Shown here piece after piece: positions 1 through 12,960 of a stretch of DNA of 64,000 nt. This DNA is from Atopsyche davidsoni (taxonomy: Eukaryota > Arthropoda > Insecta > Trichoptera > Hydrobiosidae). The DNA lies in contig JAILWY010000023.1 in the NCBI GenBank assembly GCA_022113835.1, positions 2,046,001 through 2,110,000 on the forward strand. The letters are read 5' to 3'. A program made the position numbers and the translations under genes. Under the pieces are notes generated by a model. It was given only the letters and a program-made list of their open reading frames with translations. It was not told where the DNA came from and did no database searches. Position 1 is the stretch's first letter; every line of letters begins with the position of its first letter.

Positions 1-2850
1 ACCCGCAGGCCGCGAGACTCTAACTCTCTTGCACGATTTGAGAATTCGACGTCGCCGTGTCCGGCCTTCCCGGTCCGCGGCTCGCTCGGCCCGGATCGAG
101 CAGGGCAATGCGATAATCGACGACGCGCCCTCGACTTACTCGTCGACTTCAATCGCAATTGATGAAATTGCGCGCGTTTGGTTATTTTCCTTAAATTTTT
201 TTCGGTAACGCTAGAAATAATTCAAAACAGGTTTTCGTTATTCAAAGTTTTGTTTTTTTAAATTAATGCAGCACAATAAGTAACACAAAAAATCTCGAAT
301 CCCAAAACGGTTCGATGCAAATGCAACTCTATCGATCCGATGACTTACTGCTGATTGACTTCAAGGTTATGAAAATTATTTTATAAATATTCTGACCGTT
401 ACTAATTTATTAGCACCATCGAAATGTCAATACAAAACGAATGAGAGTGATTTATTAAAATAATAATAACAAGTGCACGGGGGACGGCGCCCGCGAGTGG
501 CCGCGGGTTTCGCCGAGCGGCGGTCCCTTCGCGTTTCGGAGACAGACGAAAAACAAATTTAAGTTTTATTCGAATCGTTGACCCTGCGGCAGAGGCTGGC
601 TCGGGCCGCGCGACCTCTGCTCTGTCGGCAGGAGGTAAATATTGATGTGTGCTTTTTGATCGACCTTGGCATTGCCCGTCTCCCTCGCTTCTCTGGCGAT
701 GTCTCCCCGAGAGCACTGCCGCACGACTGCGACAGTCTCGCCTGACAGTAGAAATCACTTCATTGCAAGGGAACCGTTCGATGGACGCTTCGAATGCCAC
801 GATCCATGCGGCACGCCACCGCCCGTCCACCCACCTGTAGCCACCCGGAGCCGCCTGGTCGTGCGACTCGGTGTCGAGAACGGGCTGGCGGGTGACGAGC
901 GCGCTGCGACTTTTTCGCGACGGATTGTCGCTTGCGGACTCATCGCCCGTTGCGTGATGATTATTTGTGAGACTTTCGTCTTCGAGTCTGGTCTCGTTCT
1001 TATCTTCGAGTAATTCAGTTCTCCCGCATCACGTCGCCGAGGCATCTTGGATACGTCATCATTTACTATATTTGCAGCTTTATATATTTTACGATTGAAT
1101 CTTACATTTACGTGCAAACGTCTCGATCGTCTTATCGCAGTCCAAACAATAATCGTCAGTTCATCAATAAATATATTTAACAAATGGGGATCACAACTGA
1201 AACAATCTATATTACCCATAAAATATGTCTGTCAGTTGACTGATTTTGACTATCCGATTCCGACAAAAGTTTTTAAAGTCAATGCTAAGAAAACTTTTTG
1301 TTAGCGACGATACGAGCCATTTGAACAGCCGAGCCGTTAGTGAATGGACTTTCGCCTTTCGAGGGCATTTGCAAAATACCGCGTTCGCGATAGAGGTTGC
1401 TTCCAACTAGCGTGAAAATTTAGAAAATTAAATTGTCGTTTGAAATAGTGAGTATTTACCGAATAAAAAAATTACTTCGATAACTTTTTCGAGACATTTT
1501 TTTATAATGGAAATTGACGTTTTGCAACAATGACGGATTATATAAAAACTTAATTCGGCACTCACTGAAAAATTAAAGCAAAACCCCGGTAGTTTTGGAA
1601 GCTCAGTGGGCGGTTTATTTGCAGAACTTGTCCAATATTTAGTCCAAACTAGATACAATATTCGCCGACAGTCTTCAGCCGCCACCGGTGGACGGGGTCG
1701 TAGAAGTGCAGAATCCGCACAACGAATCATGCCATTTCCAACCACTATGTTATGGCGGATTCTCAATCCAGTGATTATTTGCAGGCTACTTTTCAATTTT
1801 ATCATCTTTTGGACCGTGAGAAATTTTCCATTCCAAATTGATCGAGTAATGTTTAAGTTGTCCTACTTTTTAGATTCCGTGATTATTTAAGAAACTGATT
1901 AAGAACTGGTTAAACGTGTCACGTTATGTCGTCTCTCTGTCCGATTTGACATAAAATAATCCTTCTTCATATCTGATTATTTTATTCATATAAAATCTGC
2001 TATGGCACACTCCGGCTGTAGGCATAACAAAACGTAATCGTCACCTGGCTCGCGATCAGCTTTATCTCGAAACGCATACATGTTGCATCGGTTGTCGGTA
2101 TTGTGCGTGAATTACGTTTCAGTGGTTAATTTGAAGTCCTTCAGTTTCGGTTTGTCTATTCGCGGAGCTCCGTGCGCCGTCAGCACCGACTACATTTCGT
2201 TTTCGGACTCGATCGCGATAATTTTTTTTTTTAAGATTACATACAAAGTTTTGGCTTTTTTTTGTAAAATATCCATCGAATGAACTTCCGTTTTGTCGGC
2301 TTTGATACGACAACTCGGTTTCACCGATTAAAATATATTCTCAAAATGAAAACAGCACCAGACAATTCCCGCACTTCGCCAGCGTGCCCGCCGTCACTCG
2401 TCGTCGGGTGTCGGTTTTTCGAGTAGGCGCAGTCCCCGCGTCCCTGACGATCTTGATAATAATCGCGAAATGAATACAGAGAAATTTTACCGTTTTAAGA
2501 ATTTCAGATGCACTCTTATCAGTACAGCGAAGGAGACTTCTCGATTACCATCCCCGCCCCCCCGCAGGCGTCTCGCGCCGCTCGAGCTCCTCATATTTTG
2601 CCTCACAGACGAGTCGAACCGAAAATGTCTGTAATCTAAATAACAGATTTTCGCTTTGAAAAATAATAATAGCTATCGAGTGACCGCTTCGATCGTTCTT
2701 TAAAATTAGGGGAATACATTTTGCCGGCGAGAGACCGGAGATCCTGTCGAAAATGAACTCCCTATTCGATAAAGTGTAGAAGATTTGACCGGATCGTAAT
2801 TTTGTATCGGATCGACCGAACGGAGTTACTTCAAGTCATCATCGGGTCAG
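1..2850. other. Upstream non-coding region, no gene seen
   Basis: Mixed-composition DNA with many short open frames on both strands. None shows a conserved motif, a plausible exon chain or a recognisable protein. It may contain distal regulatory DNA for ced-6 or for a gene beyond the left edge. I see no RNA gene or clear mobile element in it. Confidence 0.5.
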
Positions 2851-5800
2851 CCTTCGGACGCGCGCGCGGGCAGCCGACATCTAGTCCGGTCCCGTCCGCG
2901 ACGCTCGAGCCGGGAGGTCGCCCCGGCCGGCCCGAGGTCTCGCGTCACGTGTCGCGGCCGGCGGATAATGACGGATCGAGAATGACGCCCGCCGCTGATT
3001 ATGCACATGCATAAGTAATATCGATTATCCCCCGAACCGCGCTCGTCCTGCGGCGGATCGGTCGGCTCGAAGTTCGAGATGAATTCTCCCTTCCGACCGG
3101 GCCGCGGGCCTCGACCCGGACGGACGTCGCCTCCCGTCGGCCCGCGGGCGTTTCACAATCCGAGGCGAACTGTCAATCGCGTCAAACAATGGGCGTCCCG
3201 TCCGCGCCGCGATGTCGCCATCGCGGACGGAAAAGTCGCGCTCGACTCCGTCGCGCGAGGCCGACGCGATCGACGAAAGTTCGGCAGTTCTATGGGACGC
3301 TTGCGAAAGTGATTCTCCAAAATTAGACTCGGGAACGTGCAAATATTTTCACGACTCGAGCGCGGGGGTCCAGTTTTGTTTCGCGAGACTCGCTTTTCGT
3401 TTACCATCATTCGCCCGTCGCTCCCTCCGCCGCGCCGCGCGACTCGCTCGTCGGAGTTTCCATTCGGCAGCGGCGAGGAATTCGGTTCCGACGATCCGAT
3501 CGGGGGTCCTCGCGACGTCGGGGCGGCGAAATCCAAACGACGGACGATGGAACATCGCAACCGCCACATTCGAAGTCGACATCGTCCCGCATTAAAAAAT
3601 GAATGGAAACTGCCGCTAATTTGAATCGGATAGCTCCTTATCTCGATGCAATCGATGCAAAACGCGGAAACCTTGACCGTCTTGACTCGGAGCGGCCGCG
3701 GCTGGACGCGTGACGAGGCTCGCCCAGGCCGGACGCGCGCCGCGATGTCTCGAGAGAGTGCCGGCCAGCGCGTGCACGCCACGCCACGCTCTGCACGCCA
3801 CGCTCTGCACGTCACGCTCTGCACGCGCGCTCGTTACTATTCATTTTCACAAATTCGTTTTCTTTTTGCAACTATGATCGTTTTATCGCTTCGAGGAAGG
3901 CAGAGCGGGGGACGGTCGAGCGCGCGCTGACGGTCGCGGATTCTCCGATGAATTGTCGGCACGGTGGAGGAGCTCCGTCTTTCGGTTCGAGGTCGGCGTC
4001 GGGAAGAACGCTCGCAAAAACGAATCGCAATAGCTCAGGAAGATCGGTTCCGAAGCGAGCCGCGGGCGGACCGACGCCCCCGCCACACGGTGCGGCTATA
4101 CTCGGCTCCAGTTTAGCGGGTGGAGAGCGCGAAGGTAGCGTTCAGTAGTTATAAGTTATAAGCGCTCAACTACTTGTAGTATTTCAAATGTCAGTTTTCA
4201 CAAAAAACACTTTTTTCAGATAATTATATTTTTACAGCAAAAAAACAATTACTGTGCATTTGAAATGGTCGTTTGAAAAGAAATATAATTAATATTTTAA
4301 AATTTATCGAATCATCGAGATCTTTCCCTGAGCGTCCGCATAAGCAAATATTCAGTTTTTTCTCCAATATATCTGTAAGAATGCCATCACTCGAGCGCGC
4401 CTCGATGGAGGCAGTTTCAGAAAAGCCACGTTGCCGCTCGCACAGAGCCGGGCACATCGAAATTGCATTGAAATTTCCCACGTCAGAAGAGTGCGCCGGC
4501 GCCGCGGAGAAGCGGGGGCGGGGGGAGAGCGGCTCGGCTGACTTCTTTTTTGCTGTCGTGCCATTGTTGTTTATTTACTTTCAACGACTGAGCTGCTACT
4601 TTTGTTCCCCCGCGTTCGCGTCCACCGGCGCCTCCCGACCCCGCGCTCTCGCCGCGAGAGCGCTCTCGTTACTCGTATCTCGGATCTAAATCTGAGTAAT
4701 CGCAGGCCGAGCTCCTCCGCTCCCCGTCCCGCCCCCTCCCGTCCCCTCCCGCACCTCGGCGACGAGCGTCGGTTATCGAAATTAAAAAAAATGTATATTT
4801 CGTATTATCGAATCGAGTCTGCTGAATTTCACTAATGGAAACGATACTGCCGGAACACCACCCCCTCCTGTCGCACCGACAGACGGGGCCGACGCCGTTC
4901 TCTTGCTCGATCGCTTTTCGAATCCAGGATTCGGGATCGAGCGTTTCCGAACACCGGGGGACCCGCTCCGCGGAGAGCGTCGAGATTCGGACCCCGACCG
5001 GCTCTGGAGCGAGAAGTCACCGCGGAGTTCCGGTCGCTCCGCGCCGGGGACTACCGCGGCGGAGCATCCTGTCCGCAGAGTCCCGCGCGCATCCGAGATT
5101 CCTCGCGCGGAGCCCCGCCGGCCGTCGCGTCCTCCGCTCGGCCCGAAAACGGACCGCCGGGGCCGCGCCGAGTGATCGGGCCCGCTTCCCCGCGAAGGGG
5201 GAAGCTATCCGATTTTTAAAAGTTTCAATGTCGCATTTCCAATCGGGTCGGCGTCTCCCGTCCGCCGGCATCTCCGAGCGAGAGCCGGACGGAAGGGCTC
5301 GACTCGATCGAGAGAATATCGCTCCGCGCCGGACGCTCGGGTGGCGGCGGCCGCCAATTGGATAATGGCTCGCCGTCTGCATCTGCGCCCGGGCGACTCC
5401 GCCGAGGCGCGCCCTCCGCGTTCCCTCGGCGACCTCGCCAGGCCGGGAGGGCTCGGGCGGCCGGGGGAGGCGGCGGCAGATCGCCGCTTCGCAGAGCTCG
5501 GCGCGGGGGCGTCGGGGTATCGCGTCAGCGGGCGTATCGAGGCATTCGCGATAAGTCGAGCGATTATTCCTTCAATAGCGAGAATTCACAATCATCGGAG
5601 AGCGACGGCGCCTCGCCCTCGCGCGGCCTCGGACTCTTCCGCTCCGGCGGCGCGTGCCGGCGAGCGTCGCGGAAGGGCGAAACCCGAAGCGGGGGCGGCT
5701 CGCGCGATTCCCGCGGCGAGAGTTTCGCCCGGGTGCCCGAATCGCGATCGGTGCCGGTCAAAACTGACCGGTATCAGCGAAATGAACTTCCAGCCGTGCC

Positions 5801-6300
5801 GGCCACGCGCCTTGCGTTTGTTTCGCTCAGTTTGACAAACACGACGGAAGAAATATGAAGTTCCATATCGTAGAGGTCCCTACTATTTTGTTAGTCGTGT
5901 CGATTTGAATGTTTTAAATAGCTCGCAAACGGTACACTAGTGCGAGTCCCGCGGAGCCGCGCCGCGTTTTGCGAGCGTTTCGCGTGCAGTCTTTCTGTAT
6001 GAAATTATATTTTTGCGCAATTGTCGTATCGCGATTGTCACGCGAAAACTCCGGCGTCCCCCGGGAGTCGTTCCCGACAGCGGACTCGACGAAGCGAGGC
6101 CCGGTAACGTCACGAGCGATATATTGCATTTTCGAATTGCACGAACGCGACAAAGTTCCTTCCACTCGAGCCGCCCGCCCGGAGCGGCGCCGAGACGTCG
6201 GAGGAGCGACCCGCGATAAGTCCGTGCCAGGCGGTGCAGTGAACGGAAGCGGAGGCGCGCGGGGCCGATCCGAGGGGGCCGCGGTCGATATTCTCAGAGC
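2850..6300. promoter_or_regulatory. GC/CpG-rich region upstream of ced-6
   Basis: About 3.4 kb of very GC- and CpG-rich DNA, in contrast with the AT-rich introns and intergenic DNA elsewhere in the window. Long open frames occur on both strands, as expected from stop-poor GC-rich sequence, and none looks like a real protein. Its position just 5' of the first ced-6 coding exon suggests the promoter and 5' UTR exon(s). A consensus-like donor (GTAAGT at 6453) could join to the acceptor before 6744. The transcription start cannot be placed from sequence alone. Confidence 0.4.
3784..3825. repeat. 14-bp tandem repeat, about three copies
   Basis: The unit CCACGCTCTGCACG is repeated about three times head to tail, with the last copy carrying a C-to-T change, inside the GC-rich region upstream of ced-6. 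It is a short minisatellite with no evident function. Confidence 0.6.
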
Positions 6301-6743
6301 CGTCGAGAGCTAGGGTGTGCATTTTTACCACGAAACTCGTCAAACATTCTGTCGAAAATTATTACATCAAAAAAAAAATTCTTCGAATTATCCGAACTCG
6401 TGTTGCGAAGTCGTTTTACAGATTTTCCCTGCCGTATGATCAATGATGCATCGTAAGTGTGCCCTATTCTCTTGAATGATTGAAAAATCTCCCATTGCCC
6501 GCTGACCCGAGTCCCTCCCTCCGTTTTACTGAAAAAAATAACACAAATCATCGAAAACCTTCGGCGGCCGATTTTCGGTTCGGGTGTTCGTCCGACTTTC
6601 AATGCGCGATGTCTGTTGCAACGGTAAACCGAAATCGGTGCGATCGATCATCCGAAAGAATTCCTCAGCGGGATCCGGGTTACTTTAATCGACGAGTGTG
6701 TCGCATCCCAGCGGCTCGGAGTACAAGTTCGCGTCTGTTGCAG

Positions 6744-6773
6744 GAGGTGCCGGAGGAGTCGCTGCCGGCCACC
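6744..6773 (+). other. ced-6: ced-6 5' UTR end and acceptor site
   Basis: A good 3' splice site (tctgttgcag) ends at 6743 and is followed by 30 bases leading to GCCACCATGT, a strong initiation context. The reading frame remains open upstream across the acceptor, but nothing there looks like protein. I therefore infer that the ATG at 6774 is the start and that the preceding transcript is a spliced non-coding exon from the GC-rich region. Confidence 0.5.
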
Positions 6774-9700
6774 ATGTCCACGCTGCTGTTCTGGCAGGGC
6801 CGCGGCGGGCGGAGCGCTGGCGGACCCGGCGCGGGGGGCGCGGGGGGCCCGCAGGGGCGCGCCTGGCTGCACGCGCCCGACCTGCTGCTCAAGGGCCACG
6901 TGGCCTACCTCGTCAAGGTACGGTGCCTCCCGGAGACCTCCGGGTCGCGAGTCTGGTCGCGGCGACCTTCCCGGCCGCGGGCGGGGCGAGGGCCTCGAGC
7001 CTCGAGCGATGAGGAGCGCCCCCCCCGCGGCTCGGCGGGTCGCCTCGCAGACGAGACGAGTCGAGACGACGACCCCTGCGGCCCGACAGACGGAAGGAGA
7101 CCGATCGATTTGACCACTGGCATCCGAATCGGCGTGACACTGCGCCCACGCGTGACGCCAGTCGTCGCGCGATCACTGACCGGTCTGTGTTGCAGTTCCT
7201 GGGTTCCACGGGGGTGGAGCAGCCCAAGGGCATCGAGGTGGTGAAGGACGCCATCCGCCGCCTGCAGTTCAGCCAGCAGCTGCGCAAGTCCGAGGCCGGG
7301 GCCAAGACCAGAAAGGTGGAGATCACCATCTCCGTGGACGGCGTGGCCATACAGGTGCGGGAGCCTCTCCCCTCGCCGCTCCTCGCCGAGCCCGCCGAGT
7401 CTCGGGGCGAAGCGGAGGCGGCGAGGAGAGGCTCGCGTTCTTCTAAACAAATTGAATAACCCTTCTCCGCCGTCATTGTGGCCGTCCGTCGGTGCCGGCG
7501 GACGGAGTGCTCTCCGCTCTCGGCTCGTGACGCTCAGACGTAAATTATTCACTAAAAAACTCGATTCTGCCAGAGCGGCGGCCATTGTGTGTCACTTGCT
7601 GCACCGCAGTGTTTCAGCGCTGGCTTATCTTTCAACGAGCATTGCGCAACTTTTTGCATCAATATTTATCCTTTCTTTGTTCGATCTCCGACGCCAGCCG
7701 TCGATTCGTTATAAATATTCCAGTGTCTAATTATCATTAGTTAGCATAATTTATATTAAGACAATTAAATTATTCAGCAACTATTGCACGTCCGTCGGGC
7801 CCGCGAGTACTTCTTGCGATGATTTTCTATATTTTGCAGCTCCCGGCCGAGGTTAAGTTTTTCACGAATCTACTGTATTATTTCGTGCCGTGGTGGATTT
7901 TAGGGTCCAATATGTTGTGCATTGCAATTATGTCAAAATTATCCGAAAATGGTAGAAATCTGAGCAACGGTAAGAAAAAGTTTTGTATCCGTAATTTTTT
8001 CAGAATATTTTTCTATTTGAGATAATGTTATTATTGAAACAACGCACAGACAACTGCATAGAGTTGTAGCGTTATTGTTTTACGATTTGCCTACAAAACG
8101 GTGGGCGGATACGCGGAAAGTTGGCCGACCGAACTCTACCCGTGCGCAACTCCAAACGCATACGAGTTTTGGCAGTTTCATGTTTCAAATATAATAATAA
8201 TATAATTTAATGTATTAAATATCATTACCGATATTCACATGAAAATGAAATGAAACAATCATGATACGCAATTACGCTTCGTGCACGGCAAAAAAATTGT
8301 AAAATGAATAATCGTATAAATTTACTGACCGCGTCAAATTTTTTTAGTTTTTAGAGGTTATGTTTCAAACCTGATAATGCATAATATTTTAAGAGAATAA
8401 TACATAGTACATAGTTTATTCCTTGTAAATCTTCACGAAGAAGCTCTATGAATATTCGGCACATCGTGAGTCGCTTCGAAGTGTTGTCCTCATTTTTCTC
8501 TGAAACAAAAAACGAGATAGTAATTATCAATACTTATTTATCGACCGTTAATTCATTTTTAGCACTTTTGAGTAGAGTATTACCATAATTATTACAATGA
8601 ATATTTCATAAATTCTTGTTGTGACACGTCTTGCTCTTATTTTTAGCATTTCGATATTTCTTGTGCGACTCCGAGCTGCGCCAACGTCCGTGGGGAAAAG
8701 AAACAAAAGCAGCGCAACAGATCTTATATTTTTGAATACCGAATAAGATTTAAAACGAGATTTTGGACGTTTATGGTTGTTGGGTGTAAATTTTTATTTC
8801 TGACAAAAAAAAAAAATATATATATTTAGTGAAGACAACTGTTTCATGACAGTTTTTAGGTTTTCGCTTCCTACAGAAAACGATGAAAAAATTTTCGAAA
8901 TTATTTCTCGAAATCACTGACGAAATTTGAACTGACATTTATGATCGAGGCGGCACTGTCACCTTTTTGACCACCGAGGCTTTGTAACCGAGCGGGTTGA
9001 AAGCTGATGTGCCTATAATAAATAAATTTTGTGAACGCGATAAATCTATTTGGGGTAATAAATGCGGAATGATTAAATATTTAATAATAACTATAAAGAA
9101 GTATTTTTTAATTGATTTTTTCATTTCAGGAGCCCAGAACAAATAATATTTTGCATCAGTTTCCCCTTCATCGCATCTCATACTGTGCTGACGACAAGGA
9201 AGCTAAGAAGTTCTTCTCGTTCATCGCCAAGGGAGAGACGAGCGCGCCCGACAGCTCCGCCACCACTGGCTCAACCCCCGCTGGCACCGCAAATGAGCAA
9301 CACGAGTGCTTCGTTTTCGTCTCCAATAAACTGGCTTCAGAAATTACCCTCACCATTGGGCAGGCATTCGATCTGGCTTACAGGTAAGAAGGAACATAAA
9401 ATAAATTTCTTTCGTTACACCGTGATTTAATTTTTATATAATATATAAATTATTAAATATCAAAACACTTGTCTCAATAATGTTAAAATGATTCTGAGCT
9501 TTATTGATTTCATAAGAATATGAAGAGCATTTTAGTATCTCAGTTTATACCCAAACACCATATTTTTTGACATTTTTATACAAGTGTCAAAAGTCAAAAA
9601 TGCTTGTTTGTAAAAGTAAATTAAATACATGATATAAAAAAACCTTGTTTAGTTATTATTAAATATATTTTACTTCTTAATCTCTGTCAATTGACACTAC

Positions 9701-12303
9701 AAAAAATACAATGGTGACTAAAAATAACACAGACATACATAGTACAGTCGTTCTCGAAAGATGATGGCCTCAATGGCACTTCACAAATGATTTGTACATA
9801 TTAGGACTCAACTCGTATACAATTTCACTGTCTGCGTACTGTCCTCACGTGAGGTGACGCACAATAGGTTAGATTGCTTGTGACAATCGGTTAATTTTGG
9901 TGATTAGATTACGACACTATCGGCAACAGGGATAACGGGGTAGTCGATTAAACCTGCCCGTGACTTAAATTAATAGCTTTCATATAATCGGTGTAGAAAT
10001 TATTGATAATGACAAAATATGATGTTTTTTGCGGCTCTGAATAACCTTATACTATCAGGAAAGTTTTTAGTCAGTGCATACAATAAACCGCTGCATACTT
10101 AAAATACATTGTATTTATTCAATAATTTGAACCCAACATATGTTCGGATATATTTTATTCTCACTCCATTAGATTGCTGCTTTGCTCGCTTCTTTTTCTT
10201 CTCATCTCAGAAATGAAGCTGAAGTGAAAACAATATGTCTCTAAAATCATAGTAATTTTTCCATGCAATTTTGTCAGTAGTCTAACAGAGTTTACAAAAG
10301 AATCTCATTATAGAAACTAATAATATTACAAATATTGTTCCTTGTAAGTTAATTGATTTATTAATTAGTTTATATATTTTATTTTTTTAACAGCTTGTAA
10401 TGTGTATAATATTTAGCTTTTTTGGACTGTAATTTTTATTTCTGCCAACAGACGTTTCTTGATGGAGCGGGGTGCAGGAGCAGAGGCTGTGGGTGCGGAG
10501 GCTGCCCGGGCGAGAGCGCAGGCTACTGAAATGGCGGCGCGCGCCTCTGAACTGGCGGGCCTGTTAGGAGGTGCAGCCCCGGCTGACCTACGTGCGTGGC
10601 TCGCGCGTCGCGGCATCGCCCATGCCCTGGACTACACTCCTGAACCGCAACCAAGTATGTCCTGCTCTTCTCTATTTCACAAATGAATTTATTTACAATT
10701 TATTAACGCGAATATTCTTCAGTATATGTTGATATCTAATAGTCTCACTTTTTTGAAGAAGATCACTATAATTTTAAAAGAGAAAAAAAATCCTAAAAAT
10801 AAAATGATTAGATTGGAGGCTGCTAAAAATGAAATAATTCTAGATAAACTCGTCCATCTTAGACATGGTTTTATGACAAATATCTGTCAATTTTTAAAAA
10901 ATATTTTAGGTGCAGAATCTAATTCATCTCAGGAAAATAATACAATATCTCCGGCACCCTCGCACTACTTAAAGTGAGTATCATTCATAGTGATCTTATG
11001 GTGTAAAAGAGTTGATAGATTACATTGTCTATACCAACTATACATTTTTGTATATATTTAGAATAGTTTTTTTTTACATTATGAAGCATTTGAAGAATAT
11101 AAAGATCCAATTCAAATATCAAAATAATTACAGCAATCACATAGCGGACTTGATGAACGATAGCATAGAGATGTCTTCTCCTACCAAGAACCCCTCTGTC
11201 GGAACCAAACTCGAGGGACTGCTGCTCAACTCTGACTCTGATAGCGGTGAGAATATTCATTACTCTAACTGCGTTCATCGCACTAAAGCACATCCCTAAT
11301 ATTTAGAAAGTTGTGTAAAGTGGCATGTTGCTTTTTCTAGATTTTGACCCACGAGCTGCTGAAAGTGACCCACCAGCGGTAACGCTGTCTGGAAGCCGTC
11401 CTCGCGCCCCTGCTGCATCCCCCAGCCGCAACGGTCTCACTCCACCTCCCATGAGTGAGTTTATTTAAATTTTTTAAGCTATTTCTGGTACAAACTGTAA
11501 CTATACTTGATTATATGTTGGCACTCTGTAAGAAGTTTCTCTGTTGATTTCCCCTGTTGGAATTTTCAGTTGCTCCGCCGCCCAAAGCTACAAAGAGGAA
11601 CGGTCCATCTCAGAGTAACGGCGGTGGTCTACAGAATGGCCCCAGTGACTTGTTCGGATCAGAGCCCTTCGCCATTGCGACTTCGCCAAATCGAGCGAGC
11701 CCTGCTGCCGCCTTGTCCACTCCGCCGCAAATGCCTGGTGGAATTCTTAACAACAGCCCTAACTACAATATCAGTGATTTTACGGCACCAATATCTATTT
11801 TTTCTCCGACTAACGCCATGCCTGCACAGAACAACGGATCCCCGAACACTAACGGCGCTTTCCCGAACGGAACTTCAGGGATGGTCGGGTTCGACCCGTT
11901 TGATACGGGCAAGTTTTCTGGCTTGAATGGCAACGCTTTTAATACTGGTGTGTCAAACGGATTCAGCAATCCCATGGGAAACGGTTTTTCTGTAGGAAAT
12001 AATGGCATTTCCAATGGATTTGGAAATCCATTCCCTTTTGGTGAGAAGCAAAGCAACACCACTTTGTTGGACAGTAGTTTTAGCGGATTTCTGGATAAAA
12101 GAATATCAGAAATGAAGGTGAGAATCCATCAAGTCGATTAATAATTTTTATTTTATAATAATGAGAAGTGTATTATTTATCAACAACAAAAAAAAAAAAT
12201 GCTAATAGAGTATGATGGTTTGCAGGATGGCTTCAGCAAGGGATTAGTGATCGGGAATGAGGACTTTTTTGTGGAGAGCCTGGACCCCCTCAGGAAGAAC
12301 TGA
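6774..12303 (+). CDS. ced-6: Ced-6 / GULP engulfment adaptor
   Basis: Nine coding exons: 6774-6917, 7196-7354, 9130-9383, 10452-10654, 10910-10973, 11134-11246, 11341-11454, 11570-12117 and 12226-12303. All have GT/AG borders and compatible phases, giving 558 aa. After a Gly-rich N-terminus, residues ~34-190 form a PTB domain very close to GULP/CED-6 ([38 protein letters not shown]). An Ala/Arg/Glu-rich, probably coiled segment follows at ~190-240. The tail is low-complexity with DPF (459-461) and NPF (503-505) motifs, which in endocytic adaptors bind AP-2 and EH-domain proteins. The C-terminus (534-558, DGFSKGL...ESLDPL) matches the conserved GULP end. In the family, the PTB domain reads NPXY motifs on engulfment receptors such as Draper/CED-1 and on lipoprotein-type receptors, promoting corpse clearance and clathrin-mediated uptake. 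A Ser/Thr/Ala-rich insertion (~137-157) interrupts the PTB domain. Identity is near certain; first-exon usage is not. Confidence 0.95.
7355..9129 (+). other. ced-6: ced-6 intron 2, no gene seen
   Basis: A 1.8-kb intron with donor GTGCGG and acceptor tttcatttcag. It is GC-rich at the 5' end and AT-rich afterwards. I see no additional exon or RNA gene in it. The exons on either side join in frame within the PTB domain, so none is needed. Confidence 0.7.
9384..10451 (+). other. ced-6: ced-6 intron 3, no gene seen
   Basis: A 1.07-kb AT-rich intron with donor GTAAGA and acceptor ctgccaacag, splitting an Arg codon at the end of the PTB domain. No other feature was supported. Confidence 0.75.
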
Positions 12304-12960
12304 CACCCCAGGGAGTGTCTATCGTACATACTGTACAGCTTTATAAGCAACTGGGTTGTCACATCTTTACCCGGGAGATTTGATGCGTTCTGGATGGCAT
12401 GACATCCTAAGACAATATTTGGTATCTATCATAATTTTATCTATCTATATAAAAAGCCAAAAGACAGATTTCATTCATGTAATGAATGTAATTTTGAATA
12501 TTATTTAGAGTATTGCTTTAGTTTTACATCACATTCTAAAAAAAAATTAATTAATCCATAAGAAGATGTAGTTCTCGGTTTAATCTTTTATACATGTAAA
12601 ACATTAATATATAATTTTAATTATTATTTCAGAAGTTCCGATTATAATCACTTGTATATAATATGATAAGAATTTTGTCTTTTTTAAAAATTTAAGTTTG
12701 TGAAAGTTGTGGCAATTTAGTTGTTTAGATGTGGCAAATAGGGTCAAGCATAAAAGTGGATTATGTTTGCTCAACAGGTCGGGAGCCTCATTACAATCTT
12801 CCATTAGTTAGTCAAATTATAAAGGTTCATCTATTCACACACATCTTTGTCAATATTTTCTAATTAATGCACCACCTATGTGAACCAAGCGTGTTTAGTA
12901 AAAGCCAATTATTGTTTTTCTTTAATTTTTTGTAATAAATTTTATGGCGTTTGAAACACA
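12304..12960 (+). other. ced-6: ced-6 3' UTR (candidate)
   Basis: AT-rich sequence following the stop codon, with no open frame of interest. It probably ends just after the AATAAA at 12934. Further AATAAA motifs downstream, for example near 15168, would allow longer 3' UTRs. Confidence 0.5.
12934..12939 (+). terminator. ced-6: Candidate poly(A) signal for ced-6
   Basis: An AATAAA hexamer about 630 bases after the stop codon is followed about 25 bases later by a GT-rich stretch (gaggtgtcgtgtgttg), the usual arrangement of a cleavage and polyadenylation site. Confidence 0.5.

Noticed and set aside
409..432. Sequence TAGCACCATCGAAATG resembling miR-285/miR-29-type mature sequence
   Set aside because: The flanks do not fold into a precursor hairpin and the match needs a gap.
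3153..3824. 223-codon open frame on minus in GC-rich DNA
   Set aside because: Overlapping long frames exist on both strands, as expected from GC-rich sequence; Arg/Ser/Pro-rich product with no motif.
5341..5858. Two overlapping ~165-codon frames on plus
   Set aside because: They are frame-shifted readings of the same GC-rich DNA and have no recognisable domains or splice context.
9925..9945. CAGGGATAACGGGGTAGT, similar to the I-SceI homing site or an LSU rRNA segment
   Set aside because: Several mismatches and no surrounding rRNA or intron sequence; chance similarity.
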